A DNA stretch of 64,000 bases, taken from Inonotus obliquus. Lineage: Eukaryota > Basidiomycota > Agaricomycetes > Hymenochaetales > Hymenochaetaceae. The notes under the pieces are model-generated. The model was not told the origin of the DNA and did not search any database. It saw only the letters and a list, made by a program, of their open reading frames with translations. Made by a program: the position numbers and the translations under genes. The DNA lies in assembly GCA_032164295.1 (NCBI GenBank), contig JAJHTX010000012.1:930001-994000 (forward strand), written 5' to 3'. Below are positions 34,424-44,780 of the stretch, in pieces; position 1 is the stretch's first letter, and each line of letters begins with the position of its first letter.

Positions 34424-36721
34424 TTGGATGAATACGCTGACGTTTTCAGTGAGGAGAACTTCGAACGGTTACCTGAGCACAGAATATGGGATCACATCAT
34501 CAACCTCAAACCGGACTTCAAACCATCCGACTGTAAGGTTTATCCACTAAACATGAAGGAACGTGAGGAACTACGCACCTTCATCGACGAAAACCTAAAG
34601 TCAGGTCGTATACACGAATCATCGTCACCTATGGCATCCCCCTTCTTTTTCATTAAGAAGGTGGATGGTTCGTTACGAGCTATCCAAGATTACAGGAAGC
34701 TCAACGAAGGTACGATAAAGAACAAGTACCCGTTACCGCTCATTGGCGAACTCGTCGACAAGGTCAAAACAGCTCGGTTTATCACGAAACTCAACGTCAG
34801 ATGGGGGTACTACAATGTCCGTATCAGGGAAGGCGACAAATGGAAAGCAGCTTTCAGAACAAACAAGGGACTGTTCGAACCCACCGTCATGTTCTTTGGT
34901 TTATGCAACGCACCTGCAACCTTCCAGACGTTTGTCAATAACATCTTTAGGGACTTGATAGGACAAGGAAAAGTCGTCATTTATCTCGACGATATCCTCA
35001 TATTCTCAAACAACCAGGATGAACATCGACGGCTGGTTAAGCAAGTATTCAGTGTGCTGAGGGAGCATAGACTGTACTTGAAACCGGCGAAGTGTGAATT
35101 CGAAGTGTCAACCATCAAGTTTCTCGGTTATATCCTTGGCAATGGAGAAGTGCATATGGACCCAGCCAAAATTGAGGCAGTCACAAACTGGCCCCCTCCA
35201 AAGAACAAGAAACAATTACAACAGTTTCTTGGTCTGAGAAATTGGCTTCGACGCTTCGTCAAAGGGTATAGTGCTGTCGTCAAACCGCTCACTCGTTTAA
35301 CCGGAGACGTTGTCTGGGAATGGACTCCACAGGAGCAATCAGCTTTCGAAGAGGTCAAACGAAGACTGACAAGCGCTCCCGTCCTGACAATCCCAAATGA
35401 CAATGGACCTTTTTGGGTGGAAACTGATGTGTCGGACTTTGCAACTGGAGGGGTTTTACTCCAGAAACAAAACGACGAATGGAAAGTGGTGGCTTATCGA
35501 TCCCAGACATTGTCAGAGGCAGAGCGAAATTATCAGATTTACGACAAAGAACTTCTAGCAGTCGTTCAGGCATTGACAGAATGGAGACACTATCTCCTGG
35601 GAGCAAAACATCCTGTCGAACTATGGACTGACCATGCAAACTTGACGTACTTCAGGAAGCCGCAAGATTTAAATCGTCGACAAGCTCGTTGGTCATTATT
35701 CCTGTCAGAATTCGATTTCGCATTTGTCCATAAACTGGGAACAACAATGACGAAAGCTGATGCACTCTCCCGTCGGTATGACTACGACAAAGGAAAGGAG
35801 GATAACCAGGGGCTGATGTTGTTAAAGGAGGAATGGTTTAGGGCAAGGTCTATGGTGGAAACTTCGCGAACAATGCTGGAACAACGGATTAAGGATGCAG
35901 GCAACAGTTTGAACCCTAGGATGGATGGTCGACTTGTCATCCCAATAGAACTTGTTGAAGACGTCCTAAAAGAATACCATGACTCCCCATTGTCTGGACA
36001 TCCAGGACAAACGAAGACATGGAGATCTATTGGTCAGAAATACTGGTGGCCAGGATTAATCCAAGACATCGTCAAATACGTCAAAGGATGCGATGTTTGT
36101 CAGAGAACCAAACCATCTAGGCAACCTAAACGATGTATTTTACATCCACACGACGTTCCTGAAGGTCCATGGCAAACGATCTCTGTTGACTTCATTGGTG
36201 AACTCCCGGAATCGAATGGCTACAATACAATCTGTGTTGTTGTTGACAAGTTTTTGAAACAAATACACGCAATCCCAACGACAACAAAGATCACAGCTCA
36301 AGGAACAGCGAAACTCTACCGCGATCATGTTTTCAGACTGCATGGACTTCCAAAGAAGATCATCCATGATCAGGGACCTCAATTCGACGCTGATTTTATG
36401 AAGAAACTGTACAAGCTACTTCGTATTGAAGGAAACCCATCGACGGCGTACCATCCTCAAACTGACAGACAAACAGAACGAGTCAATCAAGAACTTGAAC
36501 TGTACCTGAGGATGTACGTTAACCATCGACAGTCGGATTGGTCAGAGTGGCTAGCCCTTGCAGAGTTCGCATACAACAACCGGGAACATTCGTCAACTAA
36601 GATATCTCCTTTCTTCGTTAATACTGGTCTTAATCCTCTCGATCCAGGGACAATCCACACGACGTCCAATAATCTGTCAACTGAAGAATTTGCTAAAGAA
36701 CTTAAACAAGCGCATTCTTAA
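34424..36721 (+). pseudogene. pol: pol of the gypsy element: reverse transcriptase, RNase H, integrase
   Basis: 765 codons. RT: KVDGSLRAIQDYRKLNEGT, then ITKLNVRWGYYNVRI, where the motif A Asp is Asn, FGLCNAPATFQTFVN and VIYLDDILIF (YxDD intact). RNase H: VETDVSDFATGGVL, YDKELLAVV, WTDHANLTYF. Integrase: zinc-binding SGHPGQTKTW with CDVCQRTK, core SVDFIGELPES, HDQGPQFDADF and HPQTDRQTERVNQELE (D, D, E all present). A premature TAA at 36719-36721 separates it from the C-terminal part. The element could not be copied by its own product. Confidence 0.92.
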
Positions 36722-39075
36722 GCAAAGGACAATCTGGTGAAGGCAAATGACGTGATGAAAAAGGCGCATGATCGACAAGCGGCTGATGTCGTAGAATATA
36801 TGGTTGGAGACAAGGTTATGCTGGAAGGACGAAACATCACTACGGTCAGGCCCACTCGAAAGTTTGCGGATAAATGGTATGGTCCCTTCGACGTCATAGA
36901 AAAAGTTGGAGCAGCTGCGTTGAATGTGCGCAAATGCGGCCGGTATCAGAAGTACCAGACGAGGGGGGTACGATTTAGATGCGTTGGGAGGGCCGGTACG
37001 TGGCGGTACTAAGTCGTACAGTCACAGACAAGTCGTCAAGAGAGAATAGTAGGGCCTGGCTGGATTGTTGAGTACAGGAGGCTATACGTGACCACTCCAG
37101 AGGCGAGGTATCAGGAGACGATCGATACCGAGACGAATCCGTCGATACCGAGTCGTCTGGTGTCCGGTATTGCGGTAGAGAGAACGAAGCAGTAGAGAAG
37201 ACGAGCTGAGGGGGTGTTTCTGATGGGACTAGTTGTGAGACGAGAGGCGAGGGCGACGAAGATGATAACGATGACTACTGGTATCAATACCGGCGACTAC
37301 GAGACAAGACGAACGAACGGGGGCTTGAACGAGATGAGCAAAACCCGGACCTTCACTCTGGAAGTTCCTCTCAGATTAGCTGGTTCGCTACAGTAGAACA
37401 TGCAGGCTATAAATACCATAATACCGTAGCCATTCAAGATACCAAATGGGGGGTTTTTACAAGTCGAATCGTACTGCAATCCGGTACAAGAAAGGGAACA
37501 TAAAGTCGAATAGAATGTAAAATTATAATCAGGGGAAACATAAGATGATGAATGAATAAGAAGTTTTATCAGGGGGTAGCTAAGAATAGGGTGGGACGAG
37601 ACAAGAACCCAATGAAAACTCACGACGAGTGATACCGAGGTAGGGCGGCGGTACCGACGTCGACCAGCGCTAAAATAAGGACGTGTCTCAAGCTACCGCA
37701 TGGGCGCTCCTGGCGATGTCCCTGTCGTCTCCTTAGCAGGAGAAGCACGTCATCCTGATTTACCTTTGTTCCGGTATCATGATCCGTGCGGCGTCAGTCT
37801 GGGCGTCTACCGATCGATCGGACGGCGTGCTCCGATGTTGACGTGTCGGTACAACCCAACCTTGGCAATGGAGTACTCTACCGCTCGGTACCAATCAGTA
37901 CCCTGGGATCGTCCCTGAGCATCAACGAGATCGCTCGAGCCCCTCGATATCGATCGGTACGTGTTGCCTGACTCGACTGGGCATTGCTTGGCTTCCCCTC
38001 CGAGTCAGATCGATGGCCTCCTCCGAGATCGAAGCAGCGTACAGCGGACTTGATTCATTTCCCAACCTTCCTCTCGACGTAGATCTCCGAGGGCGTGGTC
38101 TCGACCAAGCACACGTTACGAATTCCGGTACCGGAGCGGACCATCGGTATCAACACCGGTATCGTTGGTATCGATGCATGGCGGTTCAGAAGGGCATACC
38201 GACAATGATCCAACTCTTTGCAGCAACGTATGGCAGACCGATCGTATCTTGTGAGCCTTTCCCTCTGGTATAGGCTGTCGAGGGCGTAGTATTGACTAGA
38301 CGTGGACTATTAAGCATCGGTATCAGGATGGGTGGGCGGTACGGTATCGGTATCATCGGTATCGAAGTCTGGTGGTTCGGTACTGTGATGGAAGACGGGC
38401 GTAGGGATTGGTGATTCGGTATTGGTGCAGAAGTCTGGCTAAACGTATGTAGGACCAGTTCTCAATCGTTCTTAGCCTTGTCGAATTGCCGAAGCCTCGT
38501 ACTTTGTTGGAACCGCAGGCGTAGATAGGACGGCAGAAGTACTGTGGTCCGAAGAGAAGTAAGAAGCGGTAGAATCACAGAAGTATTGTTAATTGGAAGA
38601 AGCGGTAGAATCGCAGAATTAAGCCCATATCGATCGTAGCCTCCGGTATTACTCTTTAGCGTACAAACTAAAGCTGCCCAAGACATGGAAGAAGGTACAT
38701 CCGGTTTTCAACGAAGTACTCCTCAAACCATATGTCGAACCAACTTTCGAAGGGCAGAAGAAACCGCCTCCACCGCCGCCAGAACTCGTCGACGGAGAGG
38801 AAGAATATGAGGTCGACGAAATTCTGGATTCACGTGAACACCGAGGAAAGCTTCAATTCCTCGTCAGATGGAAGGGGTACGATGAAAACACTTGGGAACC
38901 ACGCAATAATCTCATTCCGAATTCTAATGAGGCTATCAACGACTTCTACAAGAAACACCCAGGGGCTCCCCGAGCTTTCATCGCACGAGGAATGAAGACA
39001 TTTAAACCAATCTTCCAGTACACTGAGCCGGATCGTTCGAAGGGTTGGTCAGGACGCCCAACCTTGAAGAGGGGG
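36722..39075 (+). pseudogene. Integrase C-terminal region and chromodomain, split by a 1.72 kb insertion
   Basis: 36,737-36,934 reads KAHDRQAADVVEYMVGDKVM, KFADKWYGPFDVIEKVGAAA and LNVRK. After the insertion it resumes AYKLKLPKTWKKVHPVFNEV and LLKPYVEPTFEGQKKPP. A chromodomain follows (EEYEVDEILDSREHRGKLQF, LVRWKGYDENTWEPRNNL). Stop near 39,076, just before the polypurine tract. Chromodomains in this retrotransposon clade guide integration to chromatin marks. Confidence 0.85.
36938..38657 (+). mobile_element. GGTA-motif-rich insertion, copy 2 (in pol)
   Basis: 1,720 bp, same start (GGCCGGTATCAGAAGTACC) and end (CTCCGGTATTACTCTTT) as copy 1, nearly collinear. The differences are largely C/T and G/A, with copy 1 having lost more CpG. 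The flank reads TGC on the left and AGC on the right, consistent with a slightly altered 3-bp duplication. It also holds GGCTATAAATACC. Confidence 0.65.
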
Positions 39076-39078
39076 TAA

Positions 39079-40914
39079 TGTTACGACACCTTTTCCATTT
39101 CCTTTATACGGCCTTTCTTTTATTTTCGTCAAATGCATATTTACATTCCTTACTTAATACATACAGGCTTAGCTAATTACAATCTATAACAACTTTATCC
39201 CACCATTCCCTTTTGTTCTTTTTCTCATTCTATTATTACTCATTCTTGCTGACTCATTATTCTTCTTTCTGTTTAACCTGACGACACTTACTCATCTTTA
39301 CTCATTCTTGCTGACTCGTCGGGCCCCATTGTTCATTTGTTCATATTTGCTTACTGCTGCGCAGCATCTATTTAGAGTAGAACTTACCCGCGACCAAAGT
39401 GAATATAAGGCTGGATCAGAGAGCTAGGGATTCCCCACTCTCTTGTTCTAGTACTATCACCTACGTCGCAGGTAAGTCATACAAATACTTGTACCTTAGT
39501 TAGACGTGCTAATCTAGTACTATCACCTACGTCGCAGACTCCGGTCTCTTGTGATTAAGTGGTAGCTTGTCTTCTTGCTCGTCGACGTCTCCGATCCTGT
39601 GATCGACGTCTCTGACTGCGCAAGGCGTTAAATGTGCAAGATCGCGGCCGGTACCGGAGGTACCGGTCGAGGGGTGTATGGTATAAGAATACGGGGAGGG
39701 CCAAATGAGGCAGTACTTATCCAGTACGCTCACGGTACTTGTTGTCTGTAGAAGGGGGATGTAAAGAGAGCCAAAGGAATGGTAGAAAGGGGTGCTGGAT
39801 CAGCTAGATGTCGGGGGGAATGTGTTCTTGTCTGGAATCGAGAGGGTCGGTACCGTGGGAAAAACGTCGGTACAGGTCGGTACTTGAACGAACGGGATCG
39901 GTATGTGCAGAAATGTTGTAGAACAAAAGCTCAGTACAGAAACGAAAGGTGGACGTGCAGAATACGAAGAATAACAAAACGTCGGTACCGTGGGAAAAAC
40001 GTCGGTACAGGTCGGTACTGCAAGGAAACAACTGGCACGGGGTGGTATAGCAAGAAACTGAATGGGAGAGACTGGTGGCTGAGAGTGTTGACTGGACCGG
40101 GAAGGAAACCTGAGCCCTCACACGGGAGGCTAACTCTGAAGGTTCACTTGAGACGGTACTGAGATGGGACTGGGACGAAGCTTGAGAGGAGACTGAGACG
40201 GAACTGAGAAGGGGGTGAGGAAACCTGAGCCCTCACACTAGAGGCTAGCTCCTAAGATTACCTGGAGAGCTACTACGTACAGGAGGAGATATTTATACTA
40301 CTGTACCGTAGTTAGCTCATAAGTCCAAAAGGAGAAAGTAAAAAAGGAAGATCAAAACAAAGAAAAATGTCATAAGAAGAATGATTACAGTAGAGCCATC
40401 AGGGGGACAACAAGAAAGGGTTAGGGAGGACAAGATACCAATGAAAACGTAGCATATAGTACCCCTGAATGAAAAGTCCCCAGGACAAGAGATTTGAACC
40501 CCTGCCAAACGATACCGACGCGTTCCTGGTGGTACCGGACCTGAAAACCTTAACGGATACCAACCCTGAGCTTCCCCAAAGAACCGGCATGCATACTCCA
40601 ACCATCAGGAATGAATACCAGAGAGGGAGACGTCCGATCCATGTCATGAGAGCATGTTGAATTGTCAATTTGTCTCGGTACCGGGTTTCTCGGCACTCGG
40701 TACTCTCGGTATTCTCGGTACCGGGTTTCTTGGCACTCGGTACCGGTACTCTCGGCGTTCGGTACTTCGAGAAATGGGACTGACGGTTTCTCTGGGTGTG
40801 CTGGTGGATACTGGAAGGTGTAGATGGGACTGTACCATAGCATGGGGTAAGCGTAGAATGGGATACCGGGCTTGATACCAAGCTCAGCTGCACGTAGTTC
40901 TCTTCAGCGTAACA
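39079..40914 (+). repeat. 3' LTR of the gypsy element, interrupted
   Basis: 39079-39628 matches the 5' LTR to within six bases of its end. The last bases, (CGT)AACA, are found at 40908-40914 after a 1.28 kb insertion, followed by GCAGC. Confidence 0.85.
39629..40907. mobile_element. GGTA-motif-rich insertion, copy 3 (in 3' LTR)
   Basis: About 1,279 bp, with CGT (possibly GCGT) on both sides. Shares with copies 1 and 2 the GCGGCCGGTA start region, many GGTACC words, a TATA-like GATATTTATAC near 40,290 and a segment with CCAATGAAAAC. It is clearly more diverged. The first 17 bp (TAAATGTGCAAGATCGC) have no match inside copies 1 and 2, but resemble the pol sequence flanking copy 2. Confidence 0.6.
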
Positions 40915-40919
40915 GCAGC

Positions 40920-41031
40920 GACAACTTGGGCTTTGCATCTTCGACTAACGCCTGCCTGAGAGCCTTGACCCATTATGCCTGATGAACGTTGCTATCCATC
41001 TGATATAGTCGTCACCTGCATCATGATCCAT
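40920..41031 (-). pseudogene. Captured LRR-protein gene fragment, 5' end
   Basis: Minus strand from the ATG at 41031: MDHDAGDDYIRWIATFIRHN, then a frameshift, then KALRQALVEDAKPKLSL, which joins across the gypsy element to HAQSAWLGFVNLVVLS at 29,26x. This restores one exon of an LRR-type gene cut by the retrotransposon. Confidence 0.55.
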
Positions 41032-41161
41032 CCATGGTGAGTATCAGGAATAAGGAAGATTGAGCTATCCTGGTATCGTGTGACATGACCAGATATAGAA
41101 ATTACCCTATATGATGGCCGTCCTCTGCGCTCCCTTTATCCTTTCTGAACACGACACCGAA

Positions 41162-41490
41162 ATGATTGAACTCACTATCAAAAACTCTGCAAGGAAAGGT
41201 CTTTGAGGTCAACATCTCGGCTGTGCTGCTGGTTGATTCCTTATGGATTGGTCCCGCAGATCAATGCAGATGAGAAGACTTCATTGCGGTGGTGAAATCT
41301 AAGAAAAAATATCTGAAGACCTACCGGAACACTACGCAGTTGACCTGCAGAAACTGATTTACTCTGGTGAGTCTTTAAGGACTTGGTACATAATGTAGTT
41401 TAATGCAAATACAGGCAAGATGCTCCAGGGCAGGGAGTCCATCAAGTCTTTCAATATCAAGAACACAGACTTCATTGTTCTCATGGTACT
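41162..41490 (+). pseudogene. Captured RAD23 fragment (ubiquitin-like domain)
   Basis: From ATG 41162, frames with indels read MIELTIK, then LPEHYAVDLQKLIYSG, a 48-nt spliceosomal intron (41367-41414) and KMLQGRESIKSFNIKNTDF followed by IVLMV. This is the N-terminal ubiquitin-like domain of RAD23, the nucleotide-excision-repair and proteasome-shuttle protein. At least one frame break lies in the first half. The retained intron shows DNA-level capture. The rest of RAD23 is absent. Orientation is opposite to the LRR and cyclin pieces. Confidence 0.65.
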
Positions 41491-41635
41491 GTCCATTGCT
41501 GCGACATTTTTTTACATGTTAGTAGCCCAAGCCAACACTAAATGCTACCCCTGCAACAACAGAACGGATGCCCACTCTGGCTGCTGCAGTTGCACCTTCT
41601 ACCACAACTCGCTATGTCCATAGATGTTGCTCCTG

Positions 41636-42156
41636 TTCCCTCTCATCACCTGCCCGTCACCCTCTCATCACCCTCTCATCACCCCCTCACTGCCTGCCTG
41701 TCGCCTGCTCACCACTTGCTCACTACCCATCGCCCTCTCATTGCCCACTCACTGCCCATCCATCGCCCGCCCATTGCCTGCCCATTGCCCTCCCGTCACC
41801 TGCTTGTCGCCCTCCCATTGTCCTCTCATTGCCCACTCAATATCTACCTGGACGACACTTATAATATGAACCAGGATGATATTCTATTGTATATTTTAAA
41901 TATCAGCCAAGTAGATATACTGATTTATATTTAAAATATCGCTAAGTGGATACTTAAATATGTCAATTTGTGTATCACAACCCAACTGATATTTAAAATA
42001 TCAACCCTGTTGATATCCAAATCGATATTTAAAATGCCAGCATGTAATTTATATTTTAAATATCGACCCGTCAGATATCCTTATCGGTATTTTAAATGAC
42101 AAAGAAGAAAACATTTAAAATTCCGACCTCACCTCCATCTTGATTTGCCCGCCGTG
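41636..42156 (-). repeat. Right terminal inverted repeat with subterminal repeats
   Basis: Complement of the left end: a C-rich minisatellite (CATCGCCCTCTC-type units, about 41,640-41,850), then ATATTTTAAATAT-type repeats to 42,120, then the terminal 15 bp. Confidence 0.85.
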
Positions 42157-42400
42157 CACGGTATTGAGATGATGTACCACGTGACGAAATTCGAATTCAA
42201 TTTTAAACCGCGACGCCTGGTAACAATAGTCAATAACTGCAAACACTTCGGCACCGCTCAGCAAAGTTTTATATTCGTTCATCCAAGGGAGCAATATAAC
42301 TAGTGTACATCGGTCACTTCTCCGTGACAATGCCTCTTGACTGAGAGGAGTGCCAGATACTAGGAGGGAAAACAGGGTTGAGAACACAATGCCTTCTGTG

Positions 42401-43955
42401 TAGGGTTCCGCAGCGTACGTATACAGATACGCGCGTAAAGACAAGACACAGTACGGATTACGATCCGTGCTTTACGCTCCGTATTTTTTATTTTGGGGTG
42501 AGCTACGGAAACGCACCGGGAGTATACGGCAATACGCCGTATATACGACACCAAGAAGGAAGTACACACTATAATAACAAGAAATAAGAGAGATAATTTA
42601 AGAAGTGTGTGATCTGTCTTTCGAACGTAGCCATTGTTTCACCAGCATAAGGGTTGTGATGGTCTCTGACCCCAGACGGGCACGACGGAGTGCAATAGTA
42701 TCTCTGCCTCCCGAGAATACATGTTCGACGGCGACTGAGGAGCCTGCAAAGATCATCAATTATATATTCCACATATTATTATGTCAAGAAGAAAGTTTTC
42801 GACTCACCTGGAATGGCACGGATCTCACACGCAAACTTTGACAAGTGCAGAAACTGAGCACGGCGTGCGGACCACCATGGAATTGTTTCTCCAGCATCCC
42901 AAGACTTTTCGCGTTTCACACTGAAGTAAGTGTCGAGTTCGTCTAATGGAATAGTATCCTCCTCACTGCCATAACCTGCCATGAAAGCAAATATCATGCT
43001 CTTGGACGGGGATAGAGCATCATCGTTTTGGACAGTATCCATATTTGCACCCTTAGCGATTACAATGTTTCGATGGCTCTGGTCCTTTGCTGAAGTACTT
43101 GAAGGAGACCGAGCTGCAAAGCGATGTTCAAGTGATGACCTTGAGTCTTCAGTGACTAATTATTAAGATAAGTATCAATTAGAGCGAGCAGAAGGGTCAA
43201 TTAGACTCACGGGCAGCCCACATAAAGAATGGCGAGGTATTGAAAAGAGTGAAGTAGTCTGAGAGTTTGCGTTGTGCAGGAGTAAGACCTTTCGAAGAAA
43301 GGAAGGTGAGTCGGGTGGTAGTTCCTTAAGATAGTGTCGAAGTGCATCGCTTTTCGACTGTGGCTCATGTTCTGCAATGCGACGTGCATTGTGTCTCTCC
43401 AAGACTCATGTTCTGCAACGCAATATGCCATGAGCATCCACTTCATGTGGACTGTGTGATGTAACTACACACCTTCCAGCCACATATTCCAACACCTCTT
43501 ACTACCAAACACCGGGTCTGCAACGTGCGATCAGGATGACCAGAGAGATAATGTTGCGAACACGACGTGATGGATACATGATCTTCAATGTGGAATAATA
43601 TCAGTAAAACAATGTCCATTCTGTTCAATAAAAAAGCTACTACTTACCTTTTGAGAGCATTCACAGTGACCCTAGCCTTGCGGACACGCCAACGAGAAGA
43701 TAGCAGCATGTGGGAGAGAACAAGGAGCTGCGGCATGTCATGGACAGAGCAGATCGCGCAGCTGATCATTATCACATGACCGTATGCCGTATGGGCCGTA
43801 TGCGGTCGTTTACGCCTAAATTTGGATTTCTTGATGCGGAACACGGACCGTGCAATACAGATCCGTAAAGTAAGTCCTATTCCTTCATACGAGTACAGAG
43901 CGTTCCGTATACGTACGGCCCATTTCCGTACTTTACGCTACGCTGCGGAACCCTA
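42401..43955 (-). mobile_element. hAT-superfamily DNA transposon, 1,555 bp
   Basis: Inserted in the array 3' flank. The ends are TAGGGTTCCGCAGCGTA and its complement, flanked by the 8-bp duplication CTTCTGTG (42393-42400, 43956-43963). The uninterrupted site is seen near 54,800. An 8-bp duplication is diagnostic of hAT. It encodes a decayed transposase on the minus strand. Confidence 0.9.
42600..43450 (-). pseudogene. hAT transposase remnant with C-terminal dimerisation domain
   Basis: Minus strand: LSDYFTLFNTSPFF-like text near 43,230; then PLDELDTYFSVKREKSWD, WWSARRAQFLHLSKFACEI and, after an intron near 42,745-42,810, SVAVEHVFSGGRDTIALRR with ITTLMLVKQWLRS. This is the hAT family dimerisation region. 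The N-terminal zinc finger and catalytic DDE part are missing or unreadable, so the copy is not autonomous. Confidence 0.75.
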
Positions 43956-43963
43956 CTTCTGTG

Positions 43964-44780
43964 AAAATTAAGCTCCCATACCGTACACGCCCAACCTCAT
44001 CGTGAGAACGCGAGCCCGGAGTATTACCTTGTAGGCGTACGATCACTAACACACGATCGTTCTTGTATTTTTGAAGCAGCATGCAGCAATGACTCCATCT
44101 TACTGCTTCTCGTTCTATTCCAATAGGGCATAGTACGTGAGAACCCTTCTGCGCTTTCTCGGTTTGGCTCCAAGAATATTCTAGTTTGTTGCACTGTAGC
44201 AACTTCCGTAGGCATAGGGAGAAGGATGGATGGGTGCTGGCTGCCAGTGCCTCTATCAGCCCCGGCTCCCAGTCTCCAGAGTCCGCCCGACATCGTGCTT
44301 CGTGCTTCGAGCTGCTCGGCGGGCGAAAGGACTCTGCAGGAGCAAAGTCTTAAGGGAGTGGGCGAGTAGCTATTTTTTTTGCTTGAGAGCACTGATGTTA
44401 GCAGGTGGCGGTTTGAGAACATGAAGTTTTCGGCTACTCCCGCCACCTCTGAGGCGCAGACTACAAACTTCGGTGGCACACCACCAAAGTATTTTTAACT
44501 CTCAAGATACACTTGACTCGGAATTTTCTACGCGTCTGCGCAAAGAAAAGAAAGAAAGAACGACATGCTCACGATTCCCGCTTTCGTAAAAGGAGAGATT
44601 CGGCTTACACGTACTTTGCGGGCGGGAATAAGCGTAGGGTATCAGTGGAACTTTATTTGAATATATAATTAGATATACGGTGCCAAAGTGTTGTACAATT
44701 GCGGGGATTCGTTTTTGATAGGTATGAGAATCTATAGAGAGGCCTAGGTAGCCAGATTCGTTGTCCAACCGAGAGCAAAC
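43964..44780. repeat. Array 3' flank module, copy 1
   Basis: Homologous to 48,910-49,786 and 54,790-55,652. Minus-strand frames (SQTEKAQKGSHVLC, FSNRHLLTSVLSSKK) are shared but shift relative to each other between copies, so coding is doubtful. Confidence 0.55.

Larger units (their letters stand above)
29266..40914 (+). mobile_element. Ty3/gypsy chromovirus-type LTR retrotransposon with nested insertions
   Basis: Flanked by the 5-bp duplication GCAGC (29261-29265 and 40915-40919). The 5' LTR is 29266-29819. The 3' LTR starts at 39079 after a purine tract (AGAGGGGGTAA), is interrupted at 39628 and ends at 40914. The LTRs start TGTTAC and end GTAACA and differ at roughly 20 of 550 positions, mostly transitions. 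Order: extra 5' ORFs, gag, protease, RT, RNase H, integrase, chromodomain. Three related GGTA-rich insertions interrupt gag, pol and the 3' LTR. Several catalytic residues are lost, so it is inactive. Confidence 0.93.
26622..42156. mobile_element. CACTA-like (CMC) DNA transposon, 15.5 kb, carrying host-gene fragments
   Basis: The left end reads CACGGCGGGCAAATC and the right end is its complement GATTTGCCCGCCGTG. CAC stands outside both ends (26619-26621 and 42157-42159). The uninterrupted site exists in copy F (CCCACGGCCACGGTATGGAG near 51,690), which confirms a 3-bp duplication. The TIRs extend about 0.5 kb each and contain subterminal repeats, a CACTA hallmark. No transposase was seen, so the element is probably nonautonomous. 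It contains LRR, cyclin and RAD23 fragments, a solo LTR and a gypsy element with nested insertions. Confidence 0.82.

Noticed and set aside
31099..38657. Helitron interpretation of the GGTA elements
   Set aside because: The left junction of copy 1 could be read as A|TC, but there is no CTRR end with a hairpin, and ATC or CGT repeats on both sides fit short duplications better.
40450..40560. tRNA or tRNA-derived SINE on minus (B-box-like GGTTCAAATCTC)
   Set aside because: A T-arm can be drawn with wobble pairs, but no convincing A box, anticodon arm or acceptor stem was found, and at 1.3 kb the element is too long for a simple SINE.
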